From Natronococcus pandeyae (GTDB lineage: Archaea; Halobacteriota; Halobacteria; Halobacteriales; Natrialbaceae): 64,000 bases of DNA. The number at the start of each line of letters is the position of its first letter. Within the stretch, counting starts at the first letter, position 1. The notes beneath the pieces were generated by a model. The model did not search any database. It saw only the letters and a program-made list of their open reading frames with translations, and was not told where the DNA came from. The stretch spans positions 372,001 to 436,000 of the forward strand of contig NZ_PHNJ01000001.1 of NCBI RefSeq assembly GCF_008122205.1, in the 5' to 3' direction. Below are positions 17,441 to 25,002 of the stretch, piece by piece. Both the position numbers and the translations under genes were made by a program.

Positions 17441-18745
17441 ATGCCCGAGACGCCGCGAGTGATCGTCGCCGGCGGTGGACTCGCTGGTCTGGTGGCCACG
17501 CGCCACCTCGCCGGCGCAGGTCTCGACGTGACGCTGTTCGAACGCGACGAGACCGTCGGCGGGCGGGTCCGGACACGAGAGCGCGATGGGTTCCGGTTCG
17601 ACCGCGGATTCCAGGTGCTCTTTCCCGCCTATCCAGCCGTCCAGCGCGAACTGGACCTCGAGGAACTCGAACTTCGCCGGTTCGCCCCCGGTGCGTGTCT
17701 CGCCCGGTCGAACCACCGGTCGACGCTCTCGGACCCTCTTAGAGAGCCGAAGACGCTCCTGGCGACGCTGTTCAACCCGGACATCTCGTTCGGAGACAAA
17801 CTCCGCGTCGCTCGACTCGTGGCCGAACTCGGACGAACCGATCTGGAGACGATCTTCGAGGAGCCCGAATCGGACGCGTCGATCGAAACGTCCCTCCGTG
17901 AACGCGGCTTCTCCGACGACTTCGTCGGGAACTTCGTCGCCCCGTTCTACGGCGGTATCACGCTCGACCGATCGCTGTCGACCTCGAAACGGGTCTTCGA
18001 GTACACCTTCCGGACGCTCGCGACGAGCGAGGCCGCCGTTCCAGCCGCAGGGATGGGCGCGATTCCGGCCCAGCTCGCCGACGAAGTGCGGAGCGTGGGC
18101 GGAACTATCGAGACGGGAACCGACGTCACGGCCGTCTCGAGCGACGGGACGAGCGCGGACAGCGACGGCGGCGTCACGGTAACGATCGACGACGACGAGG
18201 AGATCGACGTCGCTGCGGTCGTCGTCGCGACCGACCCGCCAGCCGCTCGAGGGCTGACCGACGTGGAGTCGATCCCGACCGAGGCGCGGGCCTGCGTCAC
18301 GCAGTACTACGAACTCCCTCCGGGAACGGATCTCGAGACCGGCGGACGGCTCCTCCTGAACGCGGGTGGCGAGGAGCCAAACCACGTGACTCCCCACAGC
18401 GAAGTCGCACCCGAGTACGCGCCCGACGACGCGACGCTGATCAGCGCGACCTACCTGGGCGAACGCGAGGAGAGCGACGAGGAACTCGCTGCGATCACGC
18501 GGGATGCCCTCGAATCGTGGTACCCCGAACGCCGGTTCGACGACCTCGAGACGCTACGGACGGACCGGATCGGATTCGCCCAGTTCGAGCAGCCGCCGGG
18601 GATCTACGATCGGTTGCCGGACGCGCGCGCTCCGGACGGCCCCGTCTACCTGGCCGGAGACTACACGCAGTGGTCGTCGATCCAGGGGGCGATGAAGAGC
18701 GGACGACTCGCGGCGAAGGCGGTGCTCGAGGATCTCTCGGGGTGA
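17441..18745 (+). CDS. FAD-dependent amine oxidase/phytoene desaturase-like oxidoreductase
   Basis: 434 residues. The FAD dinucleotide fold opens with VIVAGGGLAGL (residues 7-17), followed by FERDETVGGRVRT, and ends with the second FAD contact YLAGDYTQWSSIQGAMKSG. This pattern belongs to the protoporphyrinogen oxidase, carotenoid desaturase and isomerase superfamily. A carotenoid or isoprenoid substrate is possible but nothing adjacent supports it. Single gene; the next gene is convergent. Confidence 0.82.
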   Translation: MPETPRVIVAGGGLAGLVATRHLAGAGLDVTLFERDETVGGRVRTRERDGFRFDRGFQVLFPAYPAVQRELDLEELELRRFAPGACLARSNHRSTLSDPLREPKTLLATLFNPDISFGDKLRVARLVAELGRTDLETIFEEPESDASIETSLRERGFSDDFVGNFVAPFYGGITLDRSLSTSKRVFEYTFRTLATSEAAVPAAGMGAIPAQLADEVRSVGGTIETGTDVTAVSSDGTSADSDGGVTVTIDDDEEIDVAAVVVATDPPAARGLTDVESIPTEARACVTQYYELPPGTDLETGGRLLLNAGGEEPNHVTPHSEVAPEYAPDDATLISATYLGEREESDEELAAITRDALESWYPERRFDDLETLRTDRIGFAQFEQPPGIYDRLPDARAPDGPVYLAGDYTQWSSIQGAMKSGRLAAKAVLEDLSG

Positions 18746-18794
18746 TTCGCGCCGATCGGCTCTCGAGACGGCTCCCCCAGTCGTCTTCTCCCTC

Positions 18795-19190
18795 TCAGAG
18801 TCGATCCTGAACGAGGTAGCCGTTCGTGACGAGAACCATGGTCATGATGGCGATCTCGAACGAGACGATCCCGACGAGCCAGAAACAGAAGGCAGCGCCG
18901 TTGAATCCCAGTGCGATGGCCGGTGCGCCCGTCTGGATCGTCTGCAGGTAGCGGCGTGTCCGGTCGTCACTGCGTCCATCGGCGGCTTCCTCGCTGCGCT
19001 CGTCGCCAACGACCTCTTCCGCGTTCGCCTCGTCGGTTTCGGCATCGCGTGCGTCGTCGGGAGCCAGGAACTCGGATCCACAGCGCCGACAGGTGATGTA
19101 TCGCCTCGAGAAGGGCGTCGGATAGTCTGCCGGGCAGTTCGGGCAGACGAGGCGGTCGGGAATTGGTTGCTGTTCCGCACGTTCAGCCAT
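18795..19190 (-). CDS. Zinc-ribbon membrane protein (131 aa)
   Basis: Start ATG 19190 (MAERAEQQPIP); a longer frame to 19235 adds 15 residues without support. An N-terminal zinc ribbon CPNC (17 aa) CRRC is followed by an acidic linker of about 40 residues and two hydrophobic helices near the C-terminus. Unidentified family. The layout, cytoplasmic zinc ribbon plus membrane hairpin, is common in haloarchaeal proteins of unknown function. Confidence 0.65.
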   Translation of the reverse strand: MAERAEQQPIPDRLVCPNCPADYPTPFSRRYITCRRCGSEFLAPDDARDAETDEANAEEVVGDERSEEAADGRSDDRTRRYLQTIQTGAPAIALGFNGAAFCFWLVGIVSFEIAIMTMVLVTNGYLVQDRL

Positions 19191-19320
19191 TTTGATACTG
19201 AGTGAATTAGAACGCTCCGGTATATGTTTTCCCATCGTGACTGTCTCAGAAGATGGTACTTTTTGGCAGCGTCGTCGGCGAGCGGAACAGCGTCTCCGAA
19301 TTCCGAGATAATCGGCCTGG

Positions 19321-20034
19321 TTACAGAAGCCGACGTGACTGTCCGAGCGGCGGGAACCAGAGCGTCTCCTCGCTCGAGGGATCCCGAACGGCCGGATAGC
19401 AGGCGTCGACGTCCGTCACCAGCGGCGACTGGAAGTCCCGAGACCGCATGCGGTTGACGGTTGCGCCGGGTGCGAGGCGAGTAAAAGCTGGTAGCACGAG
19501 GACGCTCGCGTCCTCGTAGCTGTCGGGTCCGTAGAGGAAACACGGGCGTTTTCGGCCGTCGATCGACAGCGCCGGGTGGTCGTGGCCGACGACGTACCGG
19601 TCGGCGTCCGCGTTCGGCGGTTCGTGTCCGTGACAGACGACCGTCTCTCCGTCTGCGAGCCGGTACTCCGATGCGGTTTCGCCCGAGAAGACCTCCTCGA
19701 GCATCGTGTCGTGGTTGCCGGGCGTGACGACCAGCGACGCGTCGGCCGTCTCGACCCGATCGACGAACTCTGCTACCGAGCGCTCGACGCCGCGCGGAAT
19801 CCGCGAGAACGAGTGAAGCAGGTCGCCGGCGACGACGACAGTCTCCGGCTGGCACGCCGCGAGCAACGCCTCGAGCCGATCACAGACGTCGCCGCCGTCG
19901 TCGACGGGTGCGTCGACGCTCGAGGAGGCGGCGCGGCCGAAGTGGACGTCGGCGAGGACGAGCGCGTCCGCGTCCGGGATGGAGACCGCCCGATCGGTGA
20001 GCGTAAACGGGACGTCGACGGCTGGCTCGCTCAT
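19321..20034 (-). CDS. Metallophosphoesterase (calcineurin-like)
   Basis: 237 residues. Metal ligands appear in order: LADVHFG (Asp29, His31), VVAGDLLHSF, TPGNHDTM, CHGHEPP and VGHDHPA, the full metallophosphoesterase set of the DR1281/PdeM-like group. It hydrolyses a phosphodiester or phosphomonoester; a nuclease role is seen in some relatives. Its start overlaps the archaeosortase stop by one base, so the two are probably one transcript, with artA first. Confidence 0.88.
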   Translation of the reverse strand: MSEPAVDVPFTLTDRAVSIPDADALVLADVHFGRAASSSVDAPVDDGGDVCDRLEALLAACQPETVVVAGDLLHSFSRIPRGVERSVAEFVDRVETADASLVVTPGNHDTMLEEVFSGETASEYRLADGETVVCHGHEPPNADADRYVVGHDHPALSIDGRKRPCFLYGPDSYEDASVLVLPAFTRLAPGATVNRMRSRDFQSPLVTDVDACYPAVRDPSSEETLWFPPLGQSRRLL

Positions 20035-21059
20035 CAGTCGCCTGATCGTGATCCATCGACTTCAGTGCCGCCATCGGCCCGGACGTCGTTGCCGAGCGCG
20101 CGCTCGAGGTCGTACTCGGTGCCGGTGAAGATGAACAATACCTCCTCGAGGGGCCTGAGCACTTCTGGGAGGATCTTGATGACGAGGAGGGTGATCCCGA
20201 CGAGCGCGACGACCGACAGCAACTGGGAGATGTAGTTGTGGGCGACGAGATAGGAGACGCGGTTCGCTTCCGCACCCATGTACGTCGTCATGAACGACAC
20301 GAGCCAGTCCTGCTGGAACCAGCCCCACGGCGAGGCCAGTCCGATGAAGACGTTGCGAACGAGGTTGAGGAACCAGATGACGCCGATCGCGAGAGCGAAC
20401 GCGGTCGCCTTTCGCTTGAGCGGCGCCTTGACGGCCGCGATCAACCCGCCGAATATCGCCATGCTCCCGAGGCCGGTACAGGCCATGACGATGTACGTCG
20501 TTCGCCCGGTGACCGTCTCGTCGGAGTCGAAGTCGAACCGGCTCTCGTACCCGTTCGCCCCCTCGTTGATTCCGGGGCTGTGACCCAGCAGTTCCATCCC
20601 GTAGTGGGTCTGGGCCGCAGTGGTCTCGATCAGCCACTGGCGGACGAACGGAATCGTCTCCGCCGGCAGGTAGATCACACCCATGATCGCGACGGCTTTC
20701 GTGAGGACGAACAGGGAGTCGCGCCCGCGGAACAGGAGGGAGCCGGCGTAGACACACAGCGGCAGGGCGGCGAGTGCCAGTATGGTCTGGAGGGGGCTCT
20801 GAACGTCGTAGTAGTAGTACGGCGCCATCGACAGCCAGTACGTTCCGAACGCGACCCAGGCGGCCGCACCGAGCGACCGGGCGGGACCGGCGGCGCCGCG
20901 CCATCGAGCGAGGAGGGCCGCGACGAACGTGGCGATCGCGATCCAGGCGAGCGCATCGGTCGGCTGGGCCCCGAGCACTGCCGGAGCGAGCGCCCCGCTC
21001 GTCGCGGATTCGAGTCCAACGACCGTCTCGAGTCCGACGGTCGTCACGGAGGGCCACAT
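20034..21059 (-). CDS. artA: Archaeosortase A
   Basis: 341 residues with about eight transmembrane helices. The archaeosortase/exosortase active-site cysteine is in VMACTGLGSM (Cys194), the catalytic arginine in NLVRNVF (Arg235), and candidate third residues are Arg267 or His274 in NRVSYLVAHN. By family knowledge it cleaves proteins carrying a C-terminal PGF-CTERM tripartite signal, such as the S-layer glycoprotein, and links them to lipid. No PGF-CTERM target is encoded in this window. Upstream of, and overlapping, the phosphoesterase gene; divergent from the HTH regulator. Confidence 0.93.
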   Translation of the reverse strand: MWPSVTTVGLETVVGLESATSGALAPAVLGAQPTDALAWIAIATFVAALLARWRGAAGPARSLGAAAWVAFGTYWLSMAPYYYYDVQSPLQTILALAALPLCVYAGSLLFRGRDSLFVLTKAVAIMGVIYLPAETIPFVRQWLIETTAAQTHYGMELLGHSPGINEGANGYESRFDFDSDETVTGRTTYIVMACTGLGSMAIFGGLIAAVKAPLKRKATAFALAIGVIWFLNLVRNVFIGLASPWGWFQQDWLVSFMTTYMGAEANRVSYLVAHNYISQLLSVVALVGITLLVIKILPEVLRPLEEVLFIFTGTEYDLERALGNDVRADGGTEVDGSRSGD

Positions 21060-21227
21060 ATTCGTGTTATCCAGAAGGACTCTCTCGCTATCAACTTGAC
21101 GACTCGTTCACCGAATCGAACCGTCGGCGACCCGGTGGAGAAGACGACAGGGGAGTCCCCGGCACAGCCGGCACAGCGCCGCCGGCGAGACGCCTACCTT
21201 TTTGCCGTGCTGGACGGAATTTCCCGT

Positions 21228-22007
21228 ATGGTCGACGTCCTCGACAACAAGCGGGCCGCGACGCGGTTTCGGATCCTCGTCCAGATCGCCGAGCGCCAGC
21301 CCGCCGTCAGCCAGGGGGAGATCGCCGAGGAAGTCGGCGTAACGAGCCAGGCCGTCAGCGAGTACATCCGCGAACTCGTCGACGACGATCTCGTCGAGAA
21401 GGAGGGTCGGTCTCGATACCGCGTCACCAAGGAGGGTGTCGACTGGCTGTTCCAGGCGGCAGGCGACGTTCGCCGGTTTGCCGACCACGTCACCGAGGAC
21501 GTTCTGGGTGCGATGGGCGAAGATAGCGCAATCGCGACTGCCGATCTCCAGGAAGGCGACATCGTCTCGCTGTCGATCGAGGACGGACTGCTCCACGCGA
21601 GCCCCGGCGACGAGGGGCCGGCGACCGGTGTCGCGACGACGGATGCGGAGGCCGGCACCGACGTCGGCGTCACGAGTTTCGAGGGCGTCATCGAACTCGA
21701 GCCCGGATCCGTGACCGTGTTGCAGGTTCCGGCGGTCCGATCCGGCGGCAGCCGCGAGATCGACGCCGAGACGGTCACCGACCACTGTGCAGACGCCGAC
21801 CTCGTGCTCGCGACCGGGATCGAGGCGGTCGTCGCCTGCCGACAGGCCGGGACCGAGCCCGCAGTCACCCTCGCGGTCGGCGACGTCGCGGCCGACGCCG
21901 CCGAACGCGGCCTCGCGGTCACCGCGGTCGCGACGACCGACGCCGTCGGCCGCGTGACCGATACGCTCCGGGACGCCGACGTCTCCTACGAAGTGCTCGA
22001 GGGATAG
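21228..22007 (+). CDS. Winged-helix transcriptional regulator with C-terminal ligand-like domain
   Basis: 259 residues from ATG 21228; the open frame extends far upstream but only as antisense to artA. The N-terminal winged helix (residues ~10-70) includes SQGEIAEEVGVTSQAVSEYIREL, the recognition helix, and the wing KEGRSRYRVT. The remaining ~180 residues are acidic, rich in Val/Ala/Asp and of no recognised enzyme family; such tails occur in haloarchaeal regulators of the MarR/TrmB-like type. Divergent from artA with a 168-bp shared upstream region, so control of artA is possible but unproven. Confidence 0.8.
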   Translation: MVDVLDNKRAATRFRILVQIAERQPAVSQGEIAEEVGVTSQAVSEYIRELVDDDLVEKEGRSRYRVTKEGVDWLFQAAGDVRRFADHVTEDVLGAMGEDSAIATADLQEGDIVSLSIEDGLLHASPGDEGPATGVATTDAEAGTDVGVTSFEGVIELEPGSVTVLQVPAVRSGGSREIDAETVTDHCADADLVLATGIEAVVACRQAGTEPAVTLAVGDVAADAAERGLAVTAVATTDAVGRVTDTLRDADVSYEVLEG

Positions 22008-22612
22008 GTTCGTCCTGCGTTCGAACGGCTACTCGTCGCTCCGCTGCACTATTTCGGCTATTAGTTTATCACTCTCTCATTTACGAATATTCTGACATAC
22101 GTGGGTGGATTCTCGGCGTAGAGAAGCTCCGCCGGAAGACGCTTCTGCTCGCTGCGCTCGCCAGGAAAACGGCGACCCTGCCCTTCCCCGGGTTCTCGCG
22201 GTTCCACCGGAAGGTACGGGAGACCTTCGGTCTCCGGGCACGCGGGCCTCTCACTGCCGTTCGCGCTACGCTCCCGGCCACGTGGCGCGCGCTGAAGGCG
22301 TGACCGAGCGCTGCGAGGCCACGACATCGACACCGTGCGAGGTCTTCGCGAACGATAGTGAGCGAAGGGTTGTCAGAGCTTGCTCTGACAGTGGACGGCA
22401 CGAACGAAGTGAGTGCCGAGGTTGGGGAGGGTCGAGGTGCGGTCGGGTGGGACTGAAAGGGGCCGTCCTCGAGCCTGTCAGGGGCTTTCACAGCAGACGT
22501 TACACTCTCCTCTCAATCGATGATTAGACGAGAGATCCCGAGGCCGTGACGACCACCACGATAGACTAATAGACGGGATTGAGCAGTGAAAACCGGTCAG
22601 CGATCGAAGCGA
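22008..22612. other. Gene-free interval rich in hairpins
   Basis: About 600 nt with no credible gene. An AT-rich patch at 22050-22095 is followed by several short palindromes, including TGTCAGAGC/GCTCTGACA at 22371-22390 and a GGCAC..GTGCC stem at about 22397-22418. Part of it (22335-22462) matches the block order of the element at 2873-2990. The minus- and plus-strand open frames here show no hydrophobic or motif structure. Confidence 0.5.
22335..22462. repeat. Palindromic intergenic element, copy B
   Basis: Starts GTGCGAGGTCTTCGCGAAC and, as in copy A, is followed by GTGAGCGAA, a perfect 9-bp hairpin of different sequence (22371-22379 with 22382-22390), then GAACGAAGTGAGTGCCG and a G-rich tail ending GGACTGAAAGGGG. 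Hairpin arms differ between copies while the flanking blocks are conserved, suggesting that structure, not stem sequence, is kept. Confidence 0.5.
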
Positions 22613-23380
22613 CTACCCGATGTATCGAAGGTCGTCGTCCGTCGGAACGTCCATCTGCTGTTGTTGTTCCATCTCCTGGATCTTGCCGATGACGTCCTCC
22701 ATCTCGTCGGCCCGCTCGTCGAGCGTCTCGTAGTCGACCTCGAAGCCGAGCAGCGTCTCGAGGACCTCGAGCACGGCACGCGCACTCTTCGGATCGACGA
22801 GGTAGCCGCTGGTCTCGCCCATCAGGCAGGCGGTCTCGAAGCCGCGTCGTTCGCCGAGTCCGAGCAGGAGCCCGGAGACCCCGACGATGCCGCCGGCGGG
22901 TTCGTCCTCGCGGAACTCGACGCCGGCGTCCTCGAGCGATTCGAGCATCGATTCGTGGCTGACGGCGCCGACGACGGCGTACTCGTCGATCAGTTCGCCG
23001 GTCGGAACGCCGCCGAGTGCGTACAGCTCCGTCGCGCCGAACTCCTCGGCGATGTCGAGGAAGGCCGTCGTCAGCACGTAGTGGCCGTCGTTGGTCTGGG
23101 CCTGGTGATCGCCGGTCAGCACGAGGAGGTCCCGACCGTCTGGCACCGAGACGGCGTAGATCTCCGCGCAGGTCAGCTCGGCGACGCCGTCCTCGACGCT
23201 CACCTTCGGCGGGAACTCGCGGGAGTAGATCCGTCGAACGAGCGTGCTCTCGCCCTCGAGCTCCTCGAGTAAGTGCTCGGCGGCGAGGCTGCCGACGTGT
23301 CCGACACCTGGCAGCCCCTCGACGAGTACGGGGTCGTCCAGTTCGACCTCGGCGACCGCGTCGATCTCGAGTTCGTCCAT
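22613..23380 (-). CDS. PAC2 family protein (proteasome assembly chaperone-like)
   Basis: 255 residues. The PAC2 fold is indicated by the N-terminal DPVLVEGLPGVGHVG, LLVLTGDHQAQ, ALGGVPTGEL and GVSGLLLGLGERRG segments, and the C-terminal ~40 residues form a charged coiled-coil (EMEDVIGKIQEMEQQQQM). Archaeal PbaB-type relatives bind proteasome subunits or act as chaperones. Last gene of the L44e-S27e-aIF2alpha-Nop10 operon, 6 nt after nop10, a very conserved archaeal arrangement. Confidence 0.88.
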   Translation of the reverse strand: MDELEIDAVAEVELDDPVLVEGLPGVGHVGSLAAEHLLEELEGESTLVRRIYSREFPPKVSVEDGVAELTCAEIYAVSVPDGRDLLVLTGDHQAQTNDGHYVLTTAFLDIAEEFGATELYALGGVPTGELIDEYAVVGAVSHESMLESLEDAGVEFREDEPAGGIVGVSGLLLGLGERRGFETACLMGETSGYLVDPKSARAVLEVLETLLGFEVDYETLDERADEMEDVIGKIQEMEQQQQMDVPTDDDLRYIG

Positions 23381-23386
23381 ACCGTA

Positions 23387-23566
23387 TCAGCGATTGCGAC
23401 GTTTAAGAGCGCGTCGGTACTCGCCGTAGGAGTCCTCGGGATCGAACGGCGCTGGAGCGCTGTTGACGGCGTCGGCTCCACACTCGGGGCAGTCGGTAGA
23501 AAGCGTATACACCGGGCGATCGTGGGCGTCGCGCCACGCCGAACAGACCCGGATGTCGGATTTCAT
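23387..23566 (-). CDS. nop10: H/ACA ribonucleoprotein protein Nop10
   Basis: 59 residues, the normal archaeal Nop10 size. It has KSDIRVCSAW, VYTLSTDCPECG (zinc-binding cysteines 7, 25 and 28 region) and a basic C-terminus YRRALKRRNR. It is a core subunit of the box H/ACA complex that guides pseudouridylation of rRNA. The ATG overlaps the aIF2-alpha stop as TAATG, and the gene lies 6 nt before the PAC2 gene. Confidence 0.95.
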   Translation of the reverse strand: MKSDIRVCSAWRDAHDRPVYTLSTDCPECGADAVNSAPAPFDPEDSYGEYRRALKRRNR

Positions 23567-24366
23567 TATTCGTCGTCGGTGCGACGCTCGCGGTGGAACT
23601 CGCCCGTGCCGCCCTGTTCTTCGATAGCGACGACCGCGCGCTCGGCGCTCTCCTCGAGTTGCGCCTCGGCGGTCTTGTAGTTCGGTGCCTTCACCGTGAT
23701 CCGGTACTCCGGTGCGCCGACGTAGCTGACCTCGAGGTCGACCTCGTCGGGGATCTCGCCGTTGCCCTCGGCGGCCGAAAGTGCCTCGCGGATGCCGTCG
23801 ACGCCGCTCGGCGACGCGTTCTCGAGATCGACGTAGCCGGTGACGTTAACGTACGGCACCGAGACGTTCTCGCGGGCGGTCTCGACGATGGCGTCGATTT
23901 CGTCGTCCGAGAGATCCGTGTTCTCGAGCGCCTCGTCGCCGTGAATGGCCGCCTGCTTGAACCCGTGATAGAGGCTGCCGTGGGCGCCGATCAGTTCGTT
24001 GGCGATCGCGGTGTACTCTTCGTCGTCGGCGTCCTCACCGAGCGCCAGAGACATCCAGTTGTCGGCCTTCTGCTCGTTTTTCCACTCCTGGATCTTGTCG
24101 GAGCGCTGGTGGTCGTTGACGTCCTTCAGCGAGAGGTCGATCTGCTGGGACTCCTCGTCGACGTCGAGTACCTTGCAGACGACGATCTGGCCCTCGCGAA
24201 CGTGATCGCGGACGTTCTTGATCCAGCCGCTTGCAACCTCGGAGATGTGGATCAGCCCGCGCTGGTCCTGGTACTCCTCGAGGTCGACGAAGACACCGAA
24301 GTCCTCGATCTCGTCGATCTTGCCGACGACGAGTTCACCGGGGTCGGGCCAGCCGCTGTACTTCAT
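23566..24366 (-). CDS. aif2a: Translation initiation factor aIF2 subunit alpha
   Basis: 266 residues. An N-terminal S1 RNA-binding domain (residues ~10-85; [38 protein letters not shown]) is followed by the helical domain and the alpha-beta C-terminal domain that contacts the gamma subunit. It is part of the heterotrimer that brings initiator Met-tRNA to the small ribosomal subunit. Overlaps rps27e by 4 nt and nop10 by 3 nt. Confidence 0.97.
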   Translation of the reverse strand: MKYSGWPDPGELVVGKIDEIEDFGVFVDLEEYQDQRGLIHISEVASGWIKNVRDHVREGQIVVCKVLDVDEESQQIDLSLKDVNDHQRSDKIQEWKNEQKADNWMSLALGEDADDEEYTAIANELIGAHGSLYHGFKQAAIHGDEALENTDLSDDEIDAIVETARENVSVPYVNVTGYVDLENASPSGVDGIREALSAAEGNGEIPDEVDLEVSYVGAPEYRITVKAPNYKTAEAQLEESAERAVVAIEEQGGTGEFHRERRTDDE

Positions 24367-24536
24367 CGTGACTCGACTGTTTCGAGGATTTCGTGGTCGA
24401 TCTCGGCTTTGCCGCCGGTCGGTCGGGCAAGCGTCGTGCCACAGACGGCACAGGCGACCTCCGTGGAGGCCTTGCCGAAGACGGTCTGTTCGTTCTCGCA
24501 GTCACCGCAGCGGACGTTGTAAAAGTTTCCTGCCAT
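24363..24536 (-). CDS. rps27e: 30S ribosomal protein S27e
   Basis: 57 residues from ATG 24536 ([10 protein letters not shown]); the open frame upstream to 24602 is antisense of L44e context and not conserved. The zinc ribbon CGDC..(~17)..CAVCG is intact. Structural protein of the small subunit. Five nt after rpl44e, with an ATGA overlap with aIF2-alpha. Confidence 0.97.
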   Translation of the reverse strand: MAGNFYNVRCGDCENEQTVFGKASTEVACAVCGTTLARPTGGKAEIDHEILETVESR

Positions 24537-24541
24537 CGTAA

Positions 24542-24823
24542 TCACTCCTGGAACTCGAGACGACCCGTACGCCATCCCTCGCGGAGGTGGGCCTTCCCGC
24601 AATCGTTGCAGCGGTACTTGAGGTCGGTCTTCTTGGTCGGCTTGTCGCCACCGGGCACCTTCGAGAAGCGGCCGGCGTTACCGATGACGGCCGTGTTGCG
24701 ACGCGTTCGGCGAGCGTCCCACTTCATTCCCGAGGAGCGGCCCGAGCGGACCTTCTCGACTTCGTGTTCGTGGTGTTCGTTGCAGTGCGGACAGTACGTA
24801 TTGAATCGGCGTGGCATCTGCAT
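24542..24823 (-). CDS. rpl44e: 50S ribosomal protein L44e
   Basis: 93 residues beginning [14 protein letters not shown], as in the Haloarcula L44e protein. Zinc cysteines CPHC and CNDC, and the conserved [15 protein letters not shown] near residue 58-72, which lies near the ribosomal E site. First gene of the operon. TTTAAAC at about 24857-24863 (plus coordinates) may be the TATA box. Confidence 0.97.
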   Translation of the reverse strand: MQMPRRFNTYCPHCNEHHEHEVEKVRSGRSSGMKWDARRTRRNTAVIGNAGRFSKVPGGDKPTKKTDLKYRCNDCGKAHLREGWRTGRLEFQE

Positions 24824-25002
24824 GGTTATCTCACTTGACGTGGGCTAAGATAGCGCTGTTTAAAACCCGTTTGGTTCGTCGCCGTCGGCCGATCGTCGCC
24901 GCCGCTCGGGGGTCTATCATAAGTTGCCGGCCAGTGACGAGTGGACCATTATCAGACGGCTTGTCAATTATTGCCACGCCAACGGGGTGTGAACGAAACT
25001 CA

